A stretch of 64,000 nucleotides of DNA from Scatosoma sp900555925. Lineage in GTDB: Bacteria; Bacillota; Clostridia; Christensenellales; Borkfalkiaceae. A program made the position numbers and the translations under genes. Below are positions 54,738 to 62,429 of this stretch, in pieces. Where the stretch lies: positions 1 to 64,000 of the forward strand of contig CAUGYD010000010.1 of the NCBI GenBank assembly GCA_959603585.1, read 5' to 3'. Every line of letters starts with the position of its first letter. The first letter of the stretch is position 1. The notes under the pieces are model-generated. The model searched no databases and was not told the origin of the DNA. It worked only from the letters and a program-made list of their open reading frames with translations.

Positions 54738-55861
54738 TAGAATACTATATATCCTCAACGAAATATTCTTTACAAGAACGCATGACGAAGCGCGGAAAGG
54801 TTTATGATGTAGTTTTCCGTATTGTTACGCTGGACGGTATTGAAAAACAAAAGAAGTTGTCGGGATATGCCAATAAGACTTTGGCGAAACAAGGTTATAC
54901 CGACTTTGTAACTTCTAAATGTGAGCTTGTAAAAAATAATCCGTTAAAAAAGAAAAATCCTCAAAAAGAGGAATTACTCGTCGAAGAATTAATACGGCAG
55001 TATCTGTTATCTCTATCCAATCAGAATAAAGACAGTTCTATCTATGATAAACACGGTATTTTTGAAAACTATATCATTCCTTATTTCGGAGGAAAACCAA
55101 TTACTGATTTGACACAAGAAGCCCTATACCGTTGGCAAGACGAATTGTGGACGATGAAAAATCCCCGTACTCATCAACATTATGCTTATTCTTATCTTCT
55201 AAAAATCCGTAATCGGTTGGCCGCATTTTTATCTTGGGTAGAGAGCCGTTACAATTATCCCAATTACTTACCCAAAGTCAAGAAGCCAAAAAGGAGAATT
55301 CCAAAGTCCGAGATGCAGTTTTGGACAAAAGAAGAGTTTGAACAATTTATATCCGTCGTTGATAATCCTACTCATCACGCTATTTTCATGACCTTGTTTT
55401 ATACAGGAAGAAGAAAGGGCGAGGTATTAGCTTTATCTCCGTCTGATATAAAATCGGACGGAATCGTTTTTAGTAAAACATATACACGAAAAACAATAGA
55501 CGGCACTCCCTATCAAATTACAAGTACAAAAAATGAAAAAATAGGGAAAACCCCTATTTGCGAACCTTTGAAAAAAGAATTTCAGAATTATCACTTTGAA
55601 AGTCCGTTTGCATTTGGTGGAAAAAACCCTATTCATGAAAACACAATCTCTCATGCCTTTGACCGATATATCCAAAAAGCCGGAGTAAAGCGTATTCGTA
55701 TGCACGACTTACGGCACTCTTTTGTTTCAATGCTTATTCACCTCGGTGCAAACTTTATGGTTGTAGCGGATTTAATCGGAGATACTCTTGAACAAGTTAC
55801 GAAAACCTATGCCCACATGTATGAAGAGGATAAGCAGAATATTATTTCTCTTATACGTTGA
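54734..55861 (+). CDS. int: Tyrosine-family phage integrase
   Basis: 375 residues. N-terminal arm-binding part, SAM-like core-binding part (LVEELIRQYLLSLSNQNKDS, HQHYAYSYLLKIRNRLAAFL) and catalytic domain with Arg in YTGRRKGEVLAL, H-x-x-R in HDLRHSFVSMLIHLG and the Tyr in QVTKTYAHMYEED. It is full length and probably active. It reads toward the 3' end of tRNA-Ala, the expected attachment site. Confidence 0.93.
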   Translation: MIEYYISSTKYSLQERMTKRGKVYDVVFRIVTLDGIEKQKKLSGYANKTLAKQGYTDFVTSKCELVKNNPLKKKNPQKEELLVEELIRQYLLSLSNQNKDSSIYDKHGIFENYIIPYFGGKPITDLTQEALYRWQDELWTMKNPRTHQHYAYSYLLKIRNRLAAFLSWVESRYNYPNYLPKVKKPKRRIPKSEMQFWTKEEFEQFISVVDNPTHHAIFMTLFYTGRRKGEVLALSPSDIKSDGIVFSKTYTRKTIDGTPYQITSTKNEKIGKTPICEPLKKEFQNYHFESPFAFGGKNPIHENTISHAFDRYIQKAGVKRIRMHDLRHSFVSMLIHLGANFMVVADLIGDTLEQVTKTYAHMYEEDKQNIISLIR

Positions 55862-55937
55862 ATTTAGTAACAGTTTTTAGTAACAAAACACACTAAAATA
55901 CAGCATAACCCAACATAATACAGCATAATAAAAACAA
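55862..55937. repeat. Short direct repeats between integrase and tRNA
   Basis: TTTAGTAACA occurs twice (from about 55862 and 55876) and TACAGCATAA twice (from about 55901 and 55920). They could be integrase arm sites or part of the attachment site. Low certainty. Confidence 0.4.
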
Positions 55938-55963
55938 AAAAACCGCCTAAAAAGGCGGTTTTT
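55938..55963. terminator. Bidirectional terminator between integrase and tRNA
   Basis: A5 CCGCC-TAAAAA-GGCGG T5. Confidence 0.88.
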
Positions 55964-55970
55964 CCGTGTC

Positions 55971-56046
55971 TGGTGGAGCTAAGGGGAGTCGAACCCCTGA
56001 CCTTTTGAATGCCATTCAAACGCGCTACCAACTGCGCTATAACCCC
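55971..56046 (-). tRNA. tRNA-Ala (anticodon GGC)
   Basis: 76 bases including an encoded CCA end. The acceptor stem starts GGGGTTA and ends TAGCTCC, with the G3:U70 pair that marks alanine tRNAs. The anticodon loop ATGGCAT gives GGC between TTTGA and TCAAA, and the T loop GTTCGAC is present. It is downstream of the V-ATPase operon on the same strand and is the likely prophage attachment site. Confidence 0.96.
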
Positions 56047-56169
56047 AACTGATTTAACGTAATTATTTTACAGGATTTTTCTTTCTTTGTCAAGCAAAAC
56101 TTTCTTGTTTTCGATAATAATTTAATCATATTTTCAGAGCGTAACGAAACATTCAAAAGCAGAGTTTCG

Positions 56170-56790
56170 TTACGCCTTACTTTTTACCTTCATGAGCCGT
56201 ACAACCGCCGCGCGTTCATTTTCGTCCAGCTTATCCTTGATATATTTAATTGTTTCTTCCAGTTGAGGAATCATGACGTATTCCAAGGCGTTGACGCGCC
56301 GTTTGTTGCGCTCTATTTCATCGGCGAGCATACGAACCGCCTTTTCGGTCTTTGCCAACATCACCATTTTCGGAAGCAACGCGGAAACCATTCCGACTGA
56401 ATAATCTGCCTCACTGGTAATTTCCGAATAGGCGTACGGCAATCCGTCCCCCCGCTTTTCTTTGATAAGCTCTACCCTGGGTACGTCTATGCCCATAATA
56501 CTTTCCGTCGAGCAATCTAATTTAACCAAGAGAGACGGCATGGAGAATGCGTTTTCCGCACGATAGGCGGGAGTCACGGATCGCGCAATCGAAAACTGCT
56601 TCAAGGTGAGAGCGAGTTCCTTTTCCACCTCTTCCCGAAGCCGTTTATTTTCTTTAATGATTTCCGTGAAGCGCCGCACCATCTCGTCCGACTTATCTTT
56701 CAGAAGTTTATGTCCCCGAACGGCAGTCGAAAGGCGCGCTTTGAGCTTTTTCAGCTCCATGCGGGTGGGATTTACGTTAAGCCTTGCCAT
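56170..56790 (-). CDS. atpD: V-type ATPase subunit D
   Basis: 206 residues, mostly two long helices (RMELKKLKARLSTAVRGHKL and RRVNALEYVMIPQLEETIKY), the central rotor stalk. The NPTRMELKKLK start and NALE-VMIPxLE motif are family signatures. It overlaps subunit B by 14 bases and is the last gene of the operon. Confidence 0.95.
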   Translation of the reverse strand: MARLNVNPTRMELKKLKARLSTAVRGHKLLKDKSDEMVRRFTEIIKENKRLREEVEKELALTLKQFSIARSVTPAYRAENAFSMPSLLVKLDCSTESIMGIDVPRVELIKEKRGDGLPYAYSEITSEADYSVGMVSALLPKMVMLAKTEKAVRMLADEIERNKRRVNALEYVMIPQLEETIKYIKDKLDENERAAVVRLMKVKSKA

Positions 56791-58171
56791 TTTCTCCGTC
56801 CTCTGCGGTCAGATATTTTTCAAGATATTCGCTGCGGATACGTTTGAGCTCTCCCCTCGGCAGAATTTTCAATAATTTCCACCCCAAATCGAGAGTTTCC
56901 TCAATTTTTCTGTCCGTATCGAATCCCTGATTAATATATTCTTTTTCAAACTCTTCCGCGAATTTTGCGTATAATTTATCGGTATCGGAAAGCGCCGCTT
57001 CCCCCAAAATGGCGGAAAGCTCTTTACATTCTTTTCCCCTCGCGTATGCAGCAAAGAGCTGATTCATCGTATCCGCATGATCCTCGCGAGTCTTACCGCG
57101 CCCGATTCCCTTGTCTTTAAGACGGGACAAAGAAGGCAACACATCTACGGGCGGATTAATGCCTTTTTTATAAAGGTCGCGCGAAAGAATAATCTGTCCT
57201 TCGGTGATATATCCCGTAAGGTCGGGAATGGGATGCGTCTTATCGTCCTCCGGCATCGTCAGAATGGGAATCTGCGTAATCGAGCCCTCTTTTCCGCGAA
57301 TCCGTCCCGCACGCTCATATAGAGACGCGAGATCGGTATAGAGATATCCAGGGTATCCCCGTCGTCCGGGTACTTCGCGGCGAGCCGCCGACACTTCCCG
57401 AAGCGCCTCCGCATAGTTCGTAATATCCGTCATGATGACGAGGACATGCATGCCGCAGTCAAACGCGAGATATTCTGCACAGGTGAGCGCCATGCGCGGC
57501 GTGGCGATACGTTCCACCGCGGGGTCGTTAGCGAGATTGGTAAAGAGGACGGTACGTTCGATGGCGCCCGTCTTTTTGAAATCGTCCACAAAATACTGTG
57601 CTTCCTCAAAGGTAATACCGATTGCGGCAAATACGACGGCGAATTTGCAATCTCCGCTTCTGACCTTGGCCTGTCGCGCAATCTGTGCGGCGAGCTCCGC
57701 ATGCGGCAGACCGCTCATGGAAAATACGGGCAATTTCTGACCGCGCACGAGGGTATTAAGCCCGTCTATCGCCGAAATTCCCGTCTGAATAAATTCGTTG
57801 GGATAATCCCGTGCCGCGGGGTTGATCGGTTCTCCGTTGATGTCCAGTTTCTTTTCGGGAATGACGGGATCTCCGCCGTCGCGGGGATTTCCCATTCCGT
57901 CGAACACTCTTCCGAGCATATCCTGAGAGACGGCCAGTTCCTGACTGTGTCCCAGAAAACGGGCTTTGGAGTCGGAAATTTTCAAGCCTTGCGAATTTTC
58001 AAAAAGCTGTACGACGGCCCTATCGCGATTGATTTCCAATACTTTTCCGCGGCGGATTTCGCCGTCCGCGCCCACGATATCCACCAATTCGTTATATTTG
58101 ACGCCCTCCACGCCCTCCACCAGCATGAGCGGCCCAACCACTTCGCGAATCGTTTTATATTCCTTAAACAT
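56777..58171 (-). CDS. atpB: V-type ATPase subunit B
   Basis: 464 residues, the non-catalytic regulatory subunit. SGLPHAELAAQIARQA replaces the P-loop of subunit A, and ITNYAEALREVSAARREVPG with the downstream YLYTDLASLYERAGR are typical. It alternates with A in the A3B3 head. It overlaps A by 8 bases; GGGAGG precedes ATG 58171. Confidence 0.97.
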   Translation of the reverse strand: MFKEYKTIREVVGPLMLVEGVEGVKYNELVDIVGADGEIRRGKVLEINRDRAVVQLFENSQGLKISDSKARFLGHSQELAVSQDMLGRVFDGMGNPRDGGDPVIPEKKLDINGEPINPAARDYPNEFIQTGISAIDGLNTLVRGQKLPVFSMSGLPHAELAAQIARQAKVRSGDCKFAVVFAAIGITFEEAQYFVDDFKKTGAIERTVLFTNLANDPAVERIATPRMALTCAEYLAFDCGMHVLVIMTDITNYAEALREVSAARREVPGRRGYPGYLYTDLASLYERAGRIRGKEGSITQIPILTMPEDDKTHPIPDLTGYITEGQIILSRDLYKKGINPPVDVLPSLSRLKDKGIGRGKTREDHADTMNQLFAAYARGKECKELSAILGEAALSDTDKLYAKFAEEFEKEYINQGFDTDRKIEETLDLGWKLLKILPRGELKRIRSEYLEKYLTAEDGENGKA

Positions 58172-59930
58172 CGTCGCCGCCTCCCTGCGCCAGCGCTTTC
58201 AACTGCGTATTCATCTCCTTGAATATCCCGTCGAATTCGGAAATATTTTCTTCGGAGATATATTTTGCCCGCCCGATTTTCTCCTTGCAGGAGCAGGCAA
58301 GAATATCGTCGAGATCGGCATAATTTGCAATCGCTTCCCCTGCAAGCCGATGGAATTCATAGATGAGCTTCAACATCAGAAATTGTTTTTGCATGGACGT
58401 ATAAGTATCCACTTCATGAAATGCGTTCTGATGCAGATAATCCTCGCGGATAATTTTAGCGATCTCCATAGTGAGTCTGTCTTTCGAGGAAAGCGCGTCC
58501 ATACCGACAAGCCTCACAATTTCGTCGAGAGAAGCCTCCTCCTGCAAAATCGTCATTACAAATTGACGATAACGGAAAAAATCTCTACCCACGTTTTCGT
58601 CGTACCATTCTCTCATTCTGTCCGCATAGAGCGAATAGCTCACCAGCCAGTCGATCGCGGGGAAATGCCGTTTATAGGCGAGGGAAGCGCTCAGTCCCCA
58701 GAATACCTTGACGATACGCAACGTAGCTTGCGAGACGGGTTCGCTCAGATCCCCGCCGGGCGGCGATACTGCCCCGATCGCGCTCACCGAACCGATTTTT
58801 TCGTTTGTTCCGAGAAGTCTGACGATTCCCGCGCGCTCGTAAAATTCCGCCAGACGGCTGGAAAGATAAGCGGGATACCCTTCGTCGCCGGGCATTTCTT
58901 CCAGCCGTCCGCTCATCTCGCGCAGAGCCTCCGCCCAACGGGAGGTAGAATCGGCCATAATAGCGACGTTGTAACCCATATCGCGGAAATATTCCGCGAT
59001 CGTGATTCCCGTATAGATGGACGCTTCGCGCGCCGCCACGGGCATGTCGGAGGTGTTGGCGATGAGAACGGTGCGTTTCATCAGCGGCTCTCCCGTTTTT
59101 GGGTCTTTGAGTTCGGGAAATTCATTGAGCACGTCCGTCATTTCGTTGCCGCGCTCTCCGCAGCCGACATAGACGATAATATCCGCGTCCGCCCATTTCG
59201 CCAGCTGGTGCTGAACGACGGTCTTGCCGCTTCCGAAAGGCCCGGGCACCGCTGCCACGCCCCCTTTCGCGATCGGAAACAGCGTGTCGATAACGCGCTG
59301 TCCCGTCACCATGGGCTTGTTCGGAGACAATTTTTCTCGATAAGGACGCCCCTTTCTAACCGGCCATTTCCGGAGCATGCAGACGGGCATACTTCCCTTT
59401 TCCGTGTCGAGCACGGCCACTGTCTCTTCGATAGTGTAGTCTCCTTCGGCGACGGAAAGCACCTTTCCTTTCATTCCGTTCGGAACCATAATGCGATGTT
59501 CGACGATTTCCGTTTCCCGGACCACGCCCAAGACATCGCCTTCCGAAACAAGGTCTCCCGCTTTGACGCGGGGAATGAAATGCCACTTTTTATTGCGGTC
59601 GAGATTATTGACGGAAACGCCTCTCGAAATACGGTCGCCGTATTTGAAATAGAGCGCGGTCAAAGGACGCTGTATGCCGTCGAAAATGCCCGTGATGAGT
59701 CCCGGCGCCAACTCCGCCGAAAGGGGTTCTCCCGTGGAATACACTTCTTCTCCCGGTCCCAGTCCCGACGTTTCCTCGTAGACCTGAATAGAAGCCTTGT
59801 CGCCGCGCAATTCTATGATTTCTCCGATAAGCCCCTTTTCGGATACGCGGACCACGTCGTACATTTTCGCGTCCGCCATGTTCTCCGCGATAATCAGGGG
59901 ACCGGAAATTTTTACTGTCTTGCCTGCCAT
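58164..59930 (-). CDS. atpA: V-type ATPase subunit A (catalytic)
   Basis: 588 residues. The P-loop GPFGSGKTVVQ, catalytic-site GERGNEMTDVL with the Glu, and MADSTSRWAEALREMSGRL are present, with the A-type insertion before the P-loop. It hydrolyses or makes ATP in the head. GAGG before ATG 59930. Confidence 0.98.
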   Translation of the reverse strand: MAGKTVKISGPLIIAENMADAKMYDVVRVSEKGLIGEIIELRGDKASIQVYEETSGLGPGEEVYSTGEPLSAELAPGLITGIFDGIQRPLTALYFKYGDRISRGVSVNNLDRNKKWHFIPRVKAGDLVSEGDVLGVVRETEIVEHRIMVPNGMKGKVLSVAEGDYTIEETVAVLDTEKGSMPVCMLRKWPVRKGRPYREKLSPNKPMVTGQRVIDTLFPIAKGGVAAVPGPFGSGKTVVQHQLAKWADADIIVYVGCGERGNEMTDVLNEFPELKDPKTGEPLMKRTVLIANTSDMPVAAREASIYTGITIAEYFRDMGYNVAIMADSTSRWAEALREMSGRLEEMPGDEGYPAYLSSRLAEFYERAGIVRLLGTNEKIGSVSAIGAVSPPGGDLSEPVSQATLRIVKVFWGLSASLAYKRHFPAIDWLVSYSLYADRMREWYDENVGRDFFRYRQFVMTILQEEASLDEIVRLVGMDALSSKDRLTMEIAKIIREDYLHQNAFHEVDTYTSMQKQFLMLKLIYEFHRLAGEAIANYADLDDILACSCKEKIGRAKYISEENISEFDGIFKEMNTQLKALAQGGGDDV

Positions 59931-59944
59931 GAATTTTTCCTCGC

Positions 59945-60265
59945 TTACTCTCTGTTGAACAAAATGTCCACGCCGAGCGCCCTTTCCATGGCGCTCTTCA
60001 ATATTTCCATGCCGTAGCCCGAACTGCCCGTGGCCGAAGGAATACTCAAAATTACGGGATACGGCTCCTCGTCAAAACGCTTCAAAAATTCGGATAACGG
60101 CCGTGCGAGCTCTTCGGTCAGAAAAATAATCTGATACTCTTTCGCTATTTTTCTTAATGTTTCCCGCGCTTTCTTTTCGTTCTCGGCGGGGAACGCCGCA
60201 ATGCCCGCCGCCTTAAACACCATAATGCTGTCGCCGTCACCGACAATCGCCATTTTTCCCGTCAT
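59945..60265 (-). CDS. atpF: V-type ATPase subunit F
   Basis: 106 residues, a Rossmann-like small stalk subunit: MAIVGDGDSIMVFKAAGI, IIFLTEELARPL and PVILSIPSATGS. AAGGAGA precedes the ATG. It binds subunit D in the central stalk. Confidence 0.93.
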   Translation of the reverse strand: MTGKMAIVGDGDSIMVFKAAGIAAFPAENEKKARETLRKIAKEYQIIFLTEELARPLSEFLKRFDEEPYPVILSIPSATGSSGYGMEILKSAMERALGVDILFNRE

Positions 60266-60326
60266 ACCTTCTCCTTTTCCGTCGATACGTTTTCTTAAAT
60301 AAACGTCATCGTTCCGCGTCCGAACG

Positions 60327-61283
60327 TTATAGAAGTCTCAGCCGTTTTTTAATTTCCTGCTCTTTCATTCCCGCCAAAAGGCATACGAAAATAATTCGCA
60401 CGTTTTCGATTTCCATACGCCTGCGAAAAACATAAAAGAGAAACGGCTGATTTTTTTCCAGCTCAAACCTCTTTTCAAAAAAGAACTCCGCTTCCAGGGA
60501 ATCGCGCATTTTTTCCGCGGCGGTAAACGGTTGCCCCGCCTCTTTCGCTTCAAAACATGCTTTGCCGAACTCCGCATACGGCGTCTTTTCCAAAGCCGCC
60601 GTTTCTCCGTCAAACAACTTTTTCAGTTGTCCGTCGTTCAGTTGTCCGCCCGAAACAAAGGCCTTTACGGCGTTTTCCTTGTCCGAAGAACGAAAGACGG
60701 TGAGGATATTCGACATATCCGCCTTGGCCGTCAGGAGCTTTTTCAATACTTTATTTTTCCTGCAATTTTCTTGAAGATGCGCAAACAATGCTTTTTCAAA
60801 TAACACGCCGACCGCCGCTCCCGAAACGTCCTCGGCAGAGAGAAGCTCCTCGGCCTTCGTCAAAGCCTCGCTGAGATTTTTTCCGAGACGGGAAAAATCT
60901 CGATTTTCCAGACACTTTACCAATTCCGCGACCGAAATCAGCCCTTCGGGAGCCAGCATCTTTTCCGCATCTGTTTCCAGATATTTTGCTTTCAGGAGCG
61001 CTTTGGCGTTATGAAAATCGCGCGGAGAGAGCAAATAAACGGCCTCCGCCCACGACGGAGCGTATTCGCGGATAAAATCGTCCAGCGCCCGTTCCTCCGC
61101 CGTGACGAGTTTTTCGAAATCGTATGCGGATTCCGCCGCCGCGCCGCTTCCGAAGCCGCTTTCGGAAAGGGCTCGGAAAGCCTCTGGCGCACTGCCCTCG
61201 CAGAGCTTGAAAATTCTGTCTTTGAGGAGATATTTCTCCTGCGCGGCAATTACGCCGTTCGTATAAATGACGTCTATTCCCAT
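60327..61283 (-). CDS. atpC: V-type ATPase subunit C
   Basis: 318 residues, almost all helical, with three repeats of the d/C type (for example PRDFHNAKALLKAKYLETDA, KADMSNILTVFRSSD and MEIENVRIIFVCLLAG). It is the socket joining the rotor ring to the central stalk. GGAGGG precedes ATG 61283. Confidence 0.92.
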   Translation of the reverse strand: MGIDVIYTNGVIAAQEKYLLKDRIFKLCEGSAPEAFRALSESGFGSGAAAESAYDFEKLVTAEERALDDFIREYAPSWAEAVYLLSPRDFHNAKALLKAKYLETDAEKMLAPEGLISVAELVKCLENRDFSRLGKNLSEALTKAEELLSAEDVSGAAVGVLFEKALFAHLQENCRKNKVLKKLLTAKADMSNILTVFRSSDKENAVKAFVSGGQLNDGQLKKLFDGETAALEKTPYAEFGKACFEAKEAGQPFTAAEKMRDSLEAEFFFEKRFELEKNQPFLFYVFRRRMEIENVRIIFVCLLAGMKEQEIKKRLRLL

Positions 61284-61295
61284 AGCCGCCCTCCG

Positions 61296-61871
61296 TCAAT
61301 CCGCACGGAAAATTTCCGCCGCGATTTCCGCCTGATGCGCGTCCCGATCCGCCGCTAAAAGTGCTTCGTAAGAGAGGTCTTTATCGCTCAAAACGCCCCT
61401 TAAAACAAATCCGCCCCCGATGTCGGCCTTCTTGGCGGAAATTTTCAATTTTTTCTCTTCGATGACGGGCAATCTCGCCGCCGCGGGGACGTAAGAATAA
61501 TTCGCGGCAAAGAAAATTTCATCGCCCTCGTCCGCATAATTTTTCAGCAGCCGCTCAGTCAGAGCGAGACATTCTTCCTCGTTCAAATCGACGAGTTTTT
61601 TCAGCGCCGAAGCGTAAATCGCGTCGATGACGCGACGCTTTTCGGAAAGCAGAATTTTTGCGGAATCCAACCGCGCAGCCGCGGCTTTCTGCTCAAAAAT
61701 CCCCGATGTTTTTTCCCTGACCTCCGCTTCCGATTCGCGGCGGCCCTTTTCCGCACGGGCGGAAGCGGCCGCGATCACGGCAGCCGCCTTTTCTTCCGCG
61801 GCTTTGAGGATCTCTCCCGCCTCTTGTTCCGCGTCGGAAAGAATCCTTTCCACAATCGCTTCTTTACTCAT
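61296..61871 (-). CDS. atpE: V-type ATPase subunit E
   Basis: 191 residues. A long N-terminal helix rich in Ala and Glu (VERILSDAEQEAGEILKAAE) forms the peripheral stalk, and the C-terminal part (GGFVLRGVLSDKDLSYEALL) is the globular head-binding domain. It starts 10 bases after the end of subunit K. No separate subunit G gene is seen in the visible part of the operon. Confidence 0.9.
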   Translation of the reverse strand: MSKEAIVERILSDAEQEAGEILKAAEEKAAAVIAAASARAEKGRRESEAEVREKTSGIFEQKAAAARLDSAKILLSEKRRVIDAIYASALKKLVDLNEEECLALTERLLKNYADEGDEIFFAANYSYVPAAARLPVIEEKKLKISAKKADIGGGFVLRGVLSDKDLSYEALLAADRDAHQAEIAAEIFRAD

Positions 61872-61880
61872 GGCGCGCCC

Positions 61881-62334
61881 TTAAATCTGTCCGACGAGCA
61901 TAATGGAGATGATGAGTCCGAGAATGGCGTAAAACTCAATCATACCGGGATAGACGATAAGTTTTCCCGAAAGGGAATCCTGTTTCCCGACGGCATAGAT
62001 ACAGTTGACCGCCGACTTTCCCTGAAAGATACCGGAGACGAGGCCGGAAATCGCCATGGGCATTACGGCGCCGAAAATCGCCCAGCCCTGAGCGGTGACC
62101 ATATCCATTCCCAGCTTGCCCGAAGCGATAATGCCGATAATAAAGCCGTAAATTCCCTGCGTTGCGGGCAGAAGCACGAGCACCATCACTTTACCGAACT
62201 TTTTGGGATTTTCGCCCAAAACGCCGGCGGCGGCGCTGCCCGTCTTGAAAAGCCCCCACGCAAGAGCCGATACCGCAAAGCAGTACGCAGAGCGCAATTC
62301 CCGCCATAGCGACGGCATAACCGGTTGTAAACAT
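61881..62334 (-). pseudogene. atpK: V-type ATPase proteolipid subunit K, with a one-base frameshift
   Basis: True start is ATG 62334 with GGAGG 6 bases upstream. It reads MFTTGYAVAMAGIALCVLLC then GIGSCVG, the expected first helix with the GxGSxxG motif. At the five-G run (plus-strand C 62253-62257) the frame changes; the rest (LFKTGSAAAGVLGENPKKFG onward) is one base out. Removing one G joins them into a normal double-hairpin proteolipid of about 150 residues. A frame starting at 62318 has no ribosome site and begins with non-family sequence. The conserved ion site is intact: LPATQG, IFQGK and the Glu of MIEFYAILG. The subunit is essential to the complex, so an assembly error is plausible. 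Confidence 0.85.
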
Positions 62335-62429
62335 AAACAATCCTCCGAAAATTTTCTATTTCTATCAACAATTTTTTATTGTTTTTTCTTCCGTTCAGCG
62401 GTTTTTCATCGATTTTTTACCGAGTCCGC

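Larger units (their letters stand above)
51760..55970. mobile_element. Defective prophage next to tRNA-Ala(GGC)
   Basis: Residual order: head protein and portal on the left (minus strand), excisionase-like fragment, Cro-like and CI-like switch genes, ImmA-like protease and a tyrosine integrase beside the tRNA 3' end. Terminase, most head, tail and lysis genes are absent. Two abrupt joints (about 51760 and about 53387) show deletions. No copy of the tRNA 3' end is seen at the left edge, so the original distal attachment site is gone. The integrase-to-tRNA interval holds the expected attachment side. It is not able to form particles. Confidence 0.85.

Noticed and set aside
57966..60017. Long plus-strand open frame of 683 codons
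   Set aside because: It is the antisense shadow of V-ATPase subunits A and B; no ribosome site and no protein-like motifs.
62186..62371. Separate small gene before subunit K
   Set aside because: This frame is only the first helix of subunit K read in an alternative frame around the frameshift; the ribosome site at 62334 belongs to atpK.
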